Source: Brachybacterium vulturis (GTDB lineage Bacteria; Actinomycetota; Actinomycetes; Actinomycetales; Dermabacteraceae). Taken from it: a DNA stretch of 64,000 nt. The DNA lies in the NCBI RefSeq assembly GCF_002407185.1, contig NZ_CP023563.1, positions 3,038,001 through 3,102,000 of the forward strand, written 5' to 3'. The translations under genes were made by a program, and so were the position numbers. A model generated the notes under the pieces. It saw only the letters and a list, made by a program, of their open reading frames with translations. It made no database searches and was not told the DNA's origin. This document shows positions 22,864 to 30,310 of this stretch, in pieces. Position 1 is the first letter of the stretch. The number at the start of each line of letters is the position of its first letter.

Positions 22864-24414
22864 ATGAGTGATGCCCCGATCCCGGGTGAACCCGGTGACA
22901 TGGACGAAGAGGCGCTGAAGCGCTTCCTGAAGGAGACCTTCGGGGACGCCCTCCCCGAGGGGGCCCTGGACGGGCTGGACCTGTCGGCGCTCGCGCAGCA
23001 GGCGAACCTGCCGCAGGATCCCGCCCAGCTGCGGGCGGCCGCCGCGCAGATGCAGAACATGTTCGCCGCCCAGGGCGAGAGCCCGGTGAACTGGGACATG
23101 GCCGAGGACATCGCGCGGCGGACCGCGGCCGGCCAGGCCGGGATCCCCGGCGCGCCCGACCCGAGCGGCACCCCGGGCGACCCGGGCCCGACGGACTCGA
23201 CGATCACCGAGCTGCGCCAGGCCGCGCAGGTGGCGCGGTTGTGGCTGGACCCCGTGATCTCGGTCGACGTGCCCTCGACCGAGCTGGGCGTGTACAGCCG
23301 CGGGACCTGGCTGCACCGCACGCTGCCGCGCTGGAAGCCGATCGTCGAACCGGTCGCGAAGTACATGGCCGGCGCCATCGGCGAGGCGATCGCGGCCCAG
23401 CTGGGCCAGATGGGCGAGCTCGGCGGAGCCGGGATGCCGATGCCCGGCGGGGATCCGGCGGCCATGATGGAGCGCATCGGGGGGACGATGTTCGGGGTCC
23501 AGTTCGGACACGCCATCGGCTCCCTCGCCCGGGAGGCGGCGGGCACCACGGACCTCGGCCTGCCGCTGGGTCGCGACGGGGAACCGGCGCTGGTCGCCGC
23601 CAACGTCGAGGACCTGATCTCCGCGCACTCCCTGGACCCGGGCGCCGCCCGCATCTTCCTGGCAGCGCGCGAGATCGCTCATGCCGCGCTGTTCGCCTCC
23701 ACCCCCTGGCTCGGCAAGGCGCTGTTCTCCGCGATCGAGGACTACTCCCGCGGCATCACCCTGGACCTCGATGCGCTCGACGAGATGGTGCGCGACCTGG
23801 ACCTGTCGGACCCGGAGGCGATGCAGGCCCGCCGCCCGGAGGAGATGTTCGTGTTCACCCGGCGCGCCTCGCAGGAGCGTGCGCTCGAGGAGCTGGCCAC
23901 CACCCTCGCCCTGGTCGAGGCATGGGTGGATCACGTCACCACCGAGGCGCTGGACGGGAAGCTGCCCGATCTCGAGGCGATGCGCGAGGTGCTGCGGCGG
24001 CGCCGCGCCTCCGGCGGGCCCGCCGAGGAGATGCTCTCGAAGACCGTCGGCATCGAGCTGCGACCGCGGCGCGTGCGGGAGGCGCTCTCCTGGTGGGAGA
24101 GCGTGCGGGACACCGAGGGCGAGGCCGGCCGCGAGGCGAAGTGGGACCACCCGGACCTGCTGCCCACCCCGGAGGTCCTCTCGGGCCGTCCGCAGGCCCC
24201 GCAGCCCCGGGCCTCCGAGGACGAGGTCGATGGGCTGGCGGATGTCGCCCTGCCCGAGGACTTCGATGCCGAGCTGGAGAAGCTGCTGTCCGGCGACGGG
24301 CAGGAGCGCGCGCCGCGCGAGGACGAGCAGGGCGGACTGCACCGCTTCGACGACGACCGCGGTGACGGGGACGAGGGACGCGGCACCTCCACCGACGGGG
24401 ACGATGAGCGCTGA
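22864..24414 (+). CDS. DUF2342 zinc-dependent metalloprotease-like protein
   Basis: 516 residues, preceded by GGAGGTGG about 4 nt before the ATG. The N-terminal ~110 residues are Ala/Gln-rich and disordered-looking. The DUF2342 core (about residues 120-420) has ARLWLDPVISVD, MFGVQFGHAIGSLAREA, FLAAREIAHAALF and ALVEAWVDHVTTEAL, the family's zincin-like region. Databases call this family zinc-dependent metalloprotease or coenzyme-F420-associated, but no activity is established to my knowledge. The C-terminal tail is acidic and runs to the stop. It overlaps the NUDIX gene by 11 nt, so they form one operon. Confidence 0.85.
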   Translation: MSDAPIPGEPGDMDEEALKRFLKETFGDALPEGALDGLDLSALAQQANLPQDPAQLRAAAAQMQNMFAAQGESPVNWDMAEDIARRTAAGQAGIPGAPDPSGTPGDPGPTDSTITELRQAAQVARLWLDPVISVDVPSTELGVYSRGTWLHRTLPRWKPIVEPVAKYMAGAIGEAIAAQLGQMGELGGAGMPMPGGDPAAMMERIGGTMFGVQFGHAIGSLAREAAGTTDLGLPLGRDGEPALVAANVEDLISAHSLDPGAARIFLAAREIAHAALFASTPWLGKALFSAIEDYSRGITLDLDALDEMVRDLDLSDPEAMQARRPEEMFVFTRRASQERALEELATTLALVEAWVDHVTTEALDGKLPDLEAMREVLRRRRASGGPAEEMLSKTVGIELRPRRVREALSWWESVRDTEGEAGREAKWDHPDLLPTPEVLSGRPQAPQPRASEDEVDGLADVALPEDFDAELEKLLSGDGQERAPREDEQGGLHRFDDDRGDGDEGRGTSTDGDDER

Positions 24415-25039
24415 GCCCGACGGCCGGGGCCCCTCGGCCAGGGGCCCTGCGGTCCCGGAGGCGGCGCTCGCCGAGCTGGTGCGCGCCGAGGCGGCGGTCT
24501 CGGGGCCGGCGGTCGCCCAGGAGTTCCAGGAGCTGCTGGCCGGCGATCCCCGGCTGATGCACCGCGACGGCGGTCCGCGGCATCTCACCGCGAGCGCGAT
24601 CGTGATCGACCGTCCCGGGGATCACGTGGCGCTCCTGTGGCATCGCAAGGGTCGCTTCTGGGTGCAGCCCGGAGGCCACCTCGAGGAGGGCGAGACCAGC
24701 TTCGAGCAGGCCGCTCGCCGGGAGGTCGCCGAGGAGATCGGGCTCGGCGGTCTGCAGCGGATCGGCGACGGACCGGCGATGCTGCACCGGCACGCCCTCG
24801 AGGCGGCCTTCGGCGCCTGCTGGGAGCACTGGGACGTGCAGTACCTGCTGCGCGCCCCGGCACCGGCCGCCGAACTGCCGCTCACGATGAGCGAGGAGTC
24901 GCCCGCGGTGCGATGGGTGCCGTGGCCCCTGCACGGGCTCGGTCCCGAGCGCGAGACCGCGCTGCCCGACGGGACGGTGCCGGATCTGGCCGGGACCCTC
25001 GAAGGGCTGGCGCTCTACCTGGCGCGCCGGGCCGACTGA
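24404..25039 (+). CDS. NUDIX hydrolase
   Basis: 211 residues. It cleaves a nucleoside diphosphate linked to some moiety X. The NUDIX box is complete: GGHLEEGETSFEQAARREVA followed by EEIGL (roughly residues 90-115). The fold starts at LTASAIVIDRPGDHVALLWH and ends near PAVRWVPWPLHGLG. The start ATG lies inside the end of the DUF2342 gene. Its last 25 bp overlap the end of the convergent YgjP-like gene. The substrate cannot be told from sequence. Confidence 0.9.
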   Translation: MSAEPDGRGPSARGPAVPEAALAELVRAEAAVSGPAVAQEFQELLAGDPRLMHRDGGPRHLTASAIVIDRPGDHVALLWHRKGRFWVQPGGHLEEGETSFEQAARREVAEEIGLGGLQRIGDGPAMLHRHALEAAFGACWEHWDVQYLLRAPAPAAELPLTMSEESPAVRWVPWPLHGLGPERETALPDGTVPDLAGTLEGLALYLARRAD

Positions 25040-25668
25040 GCCGGCGACGTGCCCGCGGCCGCCCCAGCGGCCCCGTCGTCGGCCCCGTCGTCGACCCCGT
25101 CATCGGCCTCGGGGCCGCTGCCCGGCAGGTTCTTCGACCAGGAGACGCCGTCGAGGAAGCCCTGTGCCTTCTCCGCCAGCGGATAGTTCGCCATCAGGGC
25201 CCTGAACTCCGGTCCATGTCCCGGCACCAGCAGGTGGACGAGCTCGTGCATCATCACCGAGCGCACCACGTAGTCCGGCATGCCCTGGAGCTGATGCGAG
25301 AGCCGGATGGTGCCGTCGGTGGGGGTGCAGGAGCCCCAGCGCTGATTCTGCCGTGAGGACCAGGTCACCGAGGAGGGATGTGCCCGCCCGCCGAGGTGGA
25401 GCTCGCTGACCTCTCGCGCCATCCGCAGCAGGGCGTCGTCGCTGCGCCGCGCCGGTGCCCGACGGGCCTCCTTGCTGACCAGCTGATCGACCATCTTGGT
25501 CACCCACTGCCGCTCCTGCCGCGCGCTGAAGGTCGCAGGGATCGCGATCAGCAGATCGCCGTCCCGACGGGAGATCGAGACGGTGCGGCGACGGCGGGCG
25601 CTGCGGCGCACCAGCACCCGTTCACCGCGAGGACCGGCGACGTGCTCGTGGAGGACCAGATCGTTCAT
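25015..25668 (-). CDS. YgjP-like (DUF45, M48-type) metallopeptidase
   Basis: 217 residues. The zinc site is MMHELVHLLVPGHGPEF, with HExxH plus a further histidine six residues on (GHGPEF), the pattern of YgjP/SprT-like proteins. The N-terminus carries SARRRRTVSISRRDGDLLIA, the beta strand typical of the family, and WSSRQNQRWGSCTPTDGTIR precedes the zinc helix. The C-terminal tail (EADDGVDDGADDG) is acidic and low-complexity. The gene is convergent with the NUDIX gene, overlapping by 25 bp. A soluble intracellular protease is likely. Confidence 0.88.
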   Translation of the reverse strand: MNDLVLHEHVAGPRGERVLVRRSARRRRTVSISRRDGDLLIAIPATFSARQERQWVTKMVDQLVSKEARRAPARRSDDALLRMAREVSELHLGGRAHPSSVTWSSRQNQRWGSCTPTDGTIRLSHQLQGMPDYVVRSVMMHELVHLLVPGHGPEFRALMANYPLAEKAQGFLDGVSWSKNLPGSGPEADDGVDDGADDGAAGAAAGTSPAQSARRAR

Positions 25669-25705
25669 GGGTCACAGCCTCGCACGTGCTGCCGACGAAA
25701 AATAT

Positions 25706-25830
25706 TCATCCACATCTGTGCATCGGGATATGGCCGGTCAGAACGTCGTGACCGGCGAGATCATCTGTTCCTCCACACTGTGCACACGCTCATCGACACA
25801 CTGTCCACAGGAGGAGACCTGTTGTCCACA
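25706..25830 (+). promoter_or_regulatory. Cluster of DnaA-box-like sites
   Basis: TTGTCCACA at 25822-25830 is an exact match to the actinobacterial DnaA-box consensus. CTGTCCACA at 25801-25809 and TCATCCACA at 25706-25714 each differ by one base from the TTGTCCACA or TTATCCACA forms. No dnaA or dnaN gene is near. Confidence 0.45.
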
Positions 25831-25849
25831 GCCGGTCCCCTGACGCACT

Positions 25850-25879
25850 TTGACCTGTCGTGACCGCAGGGGCTAAGTT
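25850..25879 (+). promoter_or_regulatory. Sigma-70-type promoter in the long gap
   Basis: TTGACC (-35), an 18-bp spacer and TAAGTT (-10) form the clearest two-element promoter in the window. Transcription would start near 25886, about 320 nt before the DUF5679 gene. Confidence 0.5.
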
Positions 25880-26125
25880 TCCCTCCACGTGGGATCCCGG
25901 GATAACTAGCAGGACGCACACGGGGAAGGTGCGCGTGGTGCTGAGCGCCCCCGGGGTTCCACGGCCCTTCGAGGCCTGATGCCGTCCACGGGGCCCCCGA
26001 TGTCGGCTCGTCGCGCGCACTTCCTCGGCTCCTCGCAGAGCCCCTTGCCCCCGAAGCGCGCGGCGGGTCGCCCCGATCGGGCCACATCCGACCGTCCCGA
26101 TTCGTGCAGCGAGTTCCCGCGCCGT

Positions 26126-26131
26126 TACAGT
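26126..26131 (+). promoter_or_regulatory. Candidate -10 element closer to the DUF5679 gene
   Basis: TACAGT, with TTCGTG about 19 bp upstream as a weak -35. It would give a leader of about 70 nt. Confidence 0.35.
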
Positions 26132-26205
26132 GGATCGGTCCCGGCGTCGCAGCCATCGCCGCGCATCCGGGAATGCACATCACCGACAAGCAACGAGGAG
26201 CGGAT

Positions 26206-26364
26206 ATGGCCGACGAGACCTATGCCGGAGAGTTCTACTGCGTCAAGTGCCGTGAGAAGCGGGAGGCCGAAGGCAACGTCGTCGTCTCCAACGGCCGCCG
26301 CATGGCCAAGGCTGTGTGCCCGGAGTGCGGCACCAAGCTGAACCGGATCCTCGGCAAGGCCTGA
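26206..26364 (+). CDS. DUF5679 small zinc-ribbon-like protein
   Basis: 52 residues with GAGGAG about 5 nt before the ATG. Two Cys pairs, YCVKCREK and CPECGTK, frame a short beta region with NGRRMAKAVCP. This is the DUF5679 pattern and probably binds one zinc. It is an actinobacterial core protein of unknown role, near whiB7/uvrD2 in several genera (memory). It ends before a strong terminator. Confidence 0.88.
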   Translation: MADETYAGEFYCVKCREKREAEGNVVVSNGRRMAKAVCPECGTKLNRILGKA

Positions 26365-26396
26365 CGCACCGCTGAGCGATGTGCTGCCTCGTGCAG

Positions 26397-26442
26397 CATC
26401 GACGAGGGCCCCGGACCGTGCGGTCCGGGGCCCTCGTCGATG
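26397..26442. terminator. Strong hairpin terminator between DUF5679 and whiB7-like genes
   Basis: A perfect 21-bp stem with the 4-nt loop GTGC lies between two converging genes. It can serve both directions. Confidence 0.78.
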
Positions 26443-26485
26443 TTCGCGATGGGCAGGGACCGGGTGAGCCGGAGCTCGACCCGGG

Positions 26486-26779
26486 TCATGCGACCTCCTG
26501 GTCCCGGTTCTTCCGGGGCCGGCCGCGGCCGCGCTTGACGGCGATGATGCGGCCGTTCTCGAAGATCGCGCCTCCCCACACACCCCAGGGCTCGGCCCTC
26601 TCGAGGGCGCCCTGACGGCACTCCTCGATGAGAGGGCAGCCGGCGCACAGGGACTTGGCCCGTTCGAGGTCCGCGGGGCGCTCGGAGAAGAAGAGGTCGG
26701 CGGCGTCCGCGTCATGGCACGGGAGCATCGTCGCGGAGGTGTCCGCGGGGTTCGGGAAAGTGGTCAGAAGAGAAGTCAT
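26486..26779 (-). CDS. whiB7: WhiB7-like iron-sulfur transcription regulator
   Basis: 97 residues. WhiB proteins hold a [4Fe-4S] cluster and bind the main sigma factor; WhiB7 (WblC) switches on intrinsic antibiotic-resistance genes. The four cluster cysteines are in LPC, SLCAGC and EEC; the family turn is EPWGVWGG. The C-terminal RGRGRPRKN is an AT-hook, the hallmark of the WhiB7 subgroup. The upstream neighbour on the same strand is uvrD2, as in M. tuberculosis (Rv3197A beside Rv3198c). A ~265-nt leader with an upstream ORF and competing hairpins, plus an AT-stretch promoter, fits known WhiB7 autoregulation and attenuation. No clear Shine-Dalgarno precedes the ATG. Confidence 0.92.
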   Translation of the reverse strand: MTSLLTTFPNPADTSATMLPCHDADAADLFFSERPADLERAKSLCAGCPLIEECRQGALERAEPWGVWGGAIFENGRIIAVKRGRGRPRKNRDQEVA

Positions 26780-26812
26780 CGTCTCGCTGCTTCGGAGGTC
26801 CGTCAGGATGGA

Positions 26813-26829
26813 CCCGCCCGAGGGGCGGG
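26813..26829 (-). terminator. Leader hairpin before whiB7, candidate attenuator
   Basis: CCCGCCC and GGGCGGG form a 7-bp GC stem with a 3-nt loop, 33 nt before the whiB7 start. A second hairpin (GCGGCA/TGCCGC, 26833-26848) precedes it. Segment 26850-26870 can instead pair with 26783-26801, giving mutually exclusive structures. Confidence 0.45.
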
Positions 26830-26871
26830 GGCGCGGCAGCGGTGCCGCACCCGAAGCGAGGGAGGACCTCG

Positions 26872-26979
26872 TCAGCTCAGGCTGAGCACCGCGGGGGCAT
26901 GGCCCCGTTCGCGCGACAGGAGGGAGGGCGCGCCGAGGGGGCGCAGGCCTGCTCCTGCGAGATTCCGGATATCGATCAC
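26872..26979 (-). CDS. Upstream leader ORF of whiB7
   Basis: A 35-residue peptide begins at GTG (MIDIRNLAGAGLRPLGAP...) and ends in ...APAVLSLS just before the leader hairpins. AGGGGG lies 8 nt before the start, a good ribosome site. A GTG 9 nt further upstream, in frame, is a second option. The stop codon abuts the segment that can form either the attenuator or the alternative structure. Stalling of ribosomes on this ORF by antibiotics could decide read-through into whiB7, as proposed for mycobacterial and Streptomyces leaders. Translation is inferred, not shown. Confidence 0.55.
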   Translation of the reverse strand: MIDIRNLAGAGLRPLGAPSLLSRERGHAPAVLSLS

Positions 26980-27050
26980 TGAGGCCACCCCCTTTCAAAA
27001 GCGCGCGTCCCGGTGTCCCGGGCCACGACTGCGGACGATTGACGAGTGTG

Positions 27051-27089
27051 ACTCTACACCCGTTCACGGGAAGGCGAAACTATTTTTTG
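27051..27089 (-). promoter_or_regulatory. whiB7 promoter with AT stretch
   Basis: On the minus strand: the A/T stretch CAAAAAATA (27081-27089), then TTTCGC (-35, 27074-27079), a 17-bp spacer and TAGAGT (-10, 27051-27056). An AT-rich block just upstream of -35 is the known recognition feature of WhiB7 target promoters, so autoregulation is likely. Confidence 0.6.
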
Positions 27090-27099
27090 ACCTGCGGTT

Positions 27100-29247
27100 T
27101 CAGGATTTCTCGGCGTCCGTCGCGAGCAGCTCGAGCAGCTCCGTGCCGAAGCTCGCGACCTTGCCGGGGCCGATCCCCGGCACCTCGAGCAGCTCCTGCT
27201 CGCTGCGCGGGGCACGCTCGGCGACCGCGGTCAGCGCGGCATCGGTGAGGATCGCGTAGGGCGGGGTCCCGCGCAGCCGTGCCTGCTCGCGCCGCCAGGC
27301 GCGCAGCGTGGCGTGCACCCCCTGCCCGGCGGTCGACGGGCAGCCCTCATGGCGGCCCAGCCGCTGCTCCCGCGGCGCGACCAGGCCCTGCCCGCACACC
27401 CGGCACTCCGCATAGACGGTGGCGGAGCGGCGACCGGTGCGGCGCGGTCCCGCACCCGGCGAGGTCCGCGGGGACTCGGGATGGGCGAGGACCCCGTCGA
27501 GGAAGCGGGAGGCCCTGCGCGAACCGCGGGCCCCGGGGGTGCGGGCGGCCGACCAGCTCACCGTGAGCAGATCCCGGGCCCGGGTGAGGGCGACGTAGAG
27601 CAGACGACGCTCCTCCTCGACCTCGGCCGGGGTCTTCGCCATCGAGATCGGCAGCAGGCCGTCGCTGGCGCCGACCACGAACACCACCGGCCATTCCAGG
27701 CCCTTGGCGGCGTGCACGGAGGCGAGGGTGACCCCGTCGACGACCGGGGCGGCCTGCGACTCCGCCCGTTCCTCCAGCTCGCGCACCACCTCGGTCATGG
27801 TGGTGCCCGGCCGGGCGGTGATGGTGTCGGTGAGGCCGACGAGGGCGTTCAGCGAGTCCCAGCGGTCGCGGACGGCACCGGTGGTCTCCGGGGCCGTCGG
27901 CGTCCACCCCTGCTGGGAGAGGATGTCGCGCACCGCGCGGGCCGGATCGAGCTGCTCGACCCGGGACGCGGCGCGGAGGGAGACCATGGCCCGGCGCACC
28001 TCCTGGCGTTCGAAGAAGCGGTCGCCGCCGCGCACCAGGTAGCCGATGCCGCGGGAGGTCAGCGCCTGCTCGAAGGCCTCGGACTGGCTGTTGGTGCGGA
28101 ACAGGATCGCGGCCTCGGAGGCGCTGCGCCCCTCGGTCATCAGGTGGACGATCCGCTCGGCGATGCCGTCGGCCTCGGCGGAGTCGTCGGGGAAGGACTC
28201 GACCAGCGGCGGCGGGCCCGGCTCGCGCTGGGAGGCCAGGGTCAGGCGGGTCTCGCGGGTGCGGCCCTGCGCCCCGTCCAGCACGGTGTTGGCCATCCGC
28301 ACGATCTCCGGGGTGGAGCGGTAGTTCCGCTCGAGCCGGATGACGTGCGCGCGCTTGAACTCGGAGCGGAAGTCGAGCAGATACGAGGCTCGGGCACCGG
28401 CGAAGGTGTAGATCGTCTGGGCGGCGTCCCCGACCACGCAGAGATCGTCGGAGGTGCCCAGCCAGAGCCGCAGCAGGGCGTGCTGGAGGGCGGAGACGTC
28501 CTGGTACTCGTCGACCACGAAGTGCTTGTACTGCTCTCGCACCTCCCGGGCGACATCGCCGCGCTCGGTGAGGAAGCCGACCATGTGCAGCAGGACGTCC
28601 TCGAAGTCGATCACCCCGCGCTCCTTCTTCACCTCCTCGTACTGGGTGAGGATGCGGGAGATGGAGCGGGCGTCGAAGCCCGCGACGCCCGGCCGGCGGG
28701 CCTGCTGGGCGGCCTCCGGGTAGGACTCCGGGGTGAGCATCGAGACCCGTGACCATTCGACCTCGGAGACGATGTCGCGCAGCGCCGCACGGTCGACGCT
28801 CAGGTGCAGCCGCTGACAGGCCTCCCCGATGCCCGCGAACTTGTTCGTCAGCAGCTCGGGCATCGGACCGCCCACCACGCGCGGCCAGAAGTGGCGCAGC
28901 TGGCGCAGGGCGGCGGAGTGGAAGGTGCGCGCCTGGACCGCGGGCACACCGAGGTCACGCAGCCGGGAGCGCATCTCGGCCGCGGCTTTCGCGGTGAAGG
29001 TCACCGCCAGCACGTGGCGGGGGTTCAGCTGGCCGGTCGCGACGCCGTAGGCGATGCGGTGGGTGATGGCGCGGGTCTTGCCGGTGCCGGCACCGGCGAG
29101 CACGCACATGGGGGCGCCGAAGCTGCGGGCCACCTCCCGCTGCTCGGGATCGAGCGCGGTGAGCAGGGACTCCGCGTCGGTGGGCGCCGGCGCACTGCTG
29201 TCGGCGCCGCCGGCGGCGCGGTCGGTGGGGGCGGCGTGGTCGGTCAT
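27100..29247 (-). CDS. uvrD2: ATP-dependent DNA helicase UvrD2 (SF1) with HRDC domain
   Basis: 715 residues. It unwinds DNA 3' to 5' in repair. Motif I is LAGAGTGKTR, Ia VTFTAKAAAEMR, II VVDEYQDV, III GDAAQTIYTFAGA, IV RNYRSTPEIVRMAN, V ASVHAAKGLEWPVV and VI YVALTRARD, all intact. A cysteine-containing linker (ECRVCGQG... HEGC) leads to the C-terminal HRDC domain (TAVAERAPRSEQELLEVPGIGPGK), the architecture of mycobacterial UvrD2. ATG was chosen over a GTG one codon earlier. It is followed by the independently promoted whiB7-like gene. Confidence 0.93.
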   Translation of the reverse strand: MTDHAAPTDRAAGGADSSAPAPTDAESLLTALDPEQREVARSFGAPMCVLAGAGTGKTRAITHRIAYGVATGQLNPRHVLAVTFTAKAAAEMRSRLRDLGVPAVQARTFHSAALRQLRHFWPRVVGGPMPELLTNKFAGIGEACQRLHLSVDRAALRDIVSEVEWSRVSMLTPESYPEAAQQARRPGVAGFDARSISRILTQYEEVKKERGVIDFEDVLLHMVGFLTERGDVAREVREQYKHFVVDEYQDVSALQHALLRLWLGTSDDLCVVGDAAQTIYTFAGARASYLLDFRSEFKRAHVIRLERNYRSTPEIVRMANTVLDGAQGRTRETRLTLASQREPGPPPLVESFPDDSAEADGIAERIVHLMTEGRSASEAAILFRTNSQSEAFEQALTSRGIGYLVRGGDRFFERQEVRRAMVSLRAASRVEQLDPARAVRDILSQQGWTPTAPETTGAVRDRWDSLNALVGLTDTITARPGTTMTEVVRELEERAESQAAPVVDGVTLASVHAAKGLEWPVVFVVGASDGLLPISMAKTPAEVEEERRLLYVALTRARDLLTVSWSAARTPGARGSRRASRFLDGVLAHPESPRTSPGAGPRRTGRRSATVYAECRVCGQGLVAPREQRLGRHEGCPSTAGQGVHATLRAWRREQARLRGTPPYAILTDAALTAVAERAPRSEQELLEVPGIGPGKVASFGTELLELLATDAEKS

Positions 29248-29344
29248 CACCGATCATCCTGCCAGGACGGTGCGACATCCTGCGGGCCGCTGTGGACGGC
29301 GGGTGCCCCACCCCACCCCGTCGAGCATCCGCCGAGACCTGAGC

Positions 29345-30262
29345 TCACCGCTGCGCGGAGCGGCCGAACCAGTCGTCGATCAGCGCGCGGCCCATCGAGG
29401 CCGTGCCGGGCAGTGCGATCTCCCCCGCCTCCAGGGCGGCGGCGAGCTCCTCGCGGCTGAACCAGCGGGCTTCGGCGATCTCCTCCTCCTGCAGCGCGAG
29501 CTCGCCGGCGTCCGGCGCCCAGGCCCGGTAGCCGAGCATCAGCGAGCGGGGGAAGGGCCAGGGCTGGCTGCCCACGTACTCGACCTCCTCGACCGTGATC
29601 CCGACCTCCTCGGCGACCTCGCGGGCCACCGCGTTCTCGAGGCTCTCGCCCGGCTCGACGAAACCTGCCAGCACCGAGTGGAAGCCGCTGGGGAAGTGGG
29701 CGTTGCGGGCCAGCAGGAGGCGGTCCTGCCCGTCGCGCACCGCCATGATCACGGCGGGATCGGTGCGGGGGAACTGCTCGGTGCCGTCCTCGCGGCAGCG
29801 CAGCACCCAACCGGCCATCTCCGGCTCCAGCGCGCTGCCGCACTGCGGGCAGTGGCGCATCGAACGATGCCAGGCACCCATCGCCACGGCGGCGGCCGCG
29901 AGGTCCGCGTCGCTGTCGGCCAGCTGATCGGCGACGCGCCGGAGGTCGCGCAGATCACGACCCGGGGCGTCCAGCTCGGGGCTGGGCTCGGCGATCTCGG
30001 CGGCGAGCACGCGGAATCCGTCACGCCGGCCCAGCAGCACCAGCGGCTGCAGGGCGCCGTCGCGGGGATCCGCCTCCGCCAGGACGGCATGGAGGGTGCC
30101 GTCGTCGTCCTCGCGCAGGGTGACCGCCCCGGCCCGGGTGACCAGGTAGCGGGCGTCCTCACCGGGGGCGACCGCTCCCGGGTCGCTGCGCTGCAGCGCG
30201 TCCCGGTCGGAGCCGAGGAGGGTGAGGGGGGTGCTGAGATGGGGACCACGGAGCTTCGCCAT
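29345..30262 (-). CDS. nudC: NADH/NAD-cap pyrophosphatase NudC
   Basis: 305 residues. It hydrolyses NAD(H), giving NMN(H) and AMP, and can remove NAD caps from RNA in related species. The order is an N-terminal beta domain, a zinc-ribbon region (CPQCG...RCRED), then the NUDIX domain with box GFVEPGESLENAVAREVAEE and the NudC-specific SQPWPFPRSLM about 20 residues after the box. The fourth ribbon cysteine appears to be Asp (RCRED), so zinc binding may be weaker or use another ligand. TAGGCT lies 6 nt before the ATG. It sits between uvrD2 and a divergent phosphotransferase. Confidence 0.93.
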   Translation of the reverse strand: MAKLRGPHLSTPLTLLGSDRDALQRSDPGAVAPGEDARYLVTRAGAVTLREDDDGTLHAVLAEADPRDGALQPLVLLGRRDGFRVLAAEIAEPSPELDAPGRDLRDLRRVADQLADSDADLAAAAVAMGAWHRSMRHCPQCGSALEPEMAGWVLRCREDGTEQFPRTDPAVIMAVRDGQDRLLLARNAHFPSGFHSVLAGFVEPGESLENAVAREVAEEVGITVEEVEYVGSQPWPFPRSLMLGYRAWAPDAGELALQEEEIAEARWFSREELAAALEAGEIALPGTASMGRALIDDWFGRSAQR

Positions 30263-30268
30263 GCTCTG

Positions 30269-30274
30269 AGCCTA
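30269..30274 (-). promoter_or_regulatory. -10 element, leaderless nudC transcript
   Basis: TAGGCT on the minus strand, followed by 6 nt and then the ATG. Confidence 0.5.
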
Positions 30275-30298
30275 CGTGGAGCAGGCACCCTGGCCGGG

Positions 30299-30304
30299 TA
30301 CGGT
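30299..30304 (+). promoter_or_regulatory. -10 element, leaderless phosphotransferase transcript
   Basis: TACGGT is followed by 6 nt and then a GTG start. It faces the nudC promoter at 25 bp distance. Confidence 0.5.
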
Positions 30305-30310
30305 GGTCGC

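Larger units (their letters stand above)
25669..26205. other. 537-bp gap with DnaA-box-like sites and promoters, no gene
   Basis: No credible coding frame is seen on either strand. The left part is unusually AT-rich for this genome (AAAAATATTCATCCACA) and carries three DnaA-box-like sites. The middle has a promoter-like pair, TTGACC and TAAGTT. The right part leads to the DUF5679 gene through a second -10 candidate. A small RNA or long leader in between is possible. Confidence 0.6.

Noticed and set aside
25706..25830. Chromosome origin (oriC)
   Set aside because: Only three DnaA-like sites and no dnaA, dnaN, rpmH or other origin neighbours within the window.
25761..26189. 142-codon minus-strand frame in the long gap
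   Set aside because: No ribosome site, no family resemblance and composition of random frame; it also crosses the promoter elements.
26872..26988. Longer version of the whiB7 leader ORF from the GTG at 26988
   Set aside because: The purine-rich AGGGGG would overlap that start; the GTG at 26979 has proper spacing.
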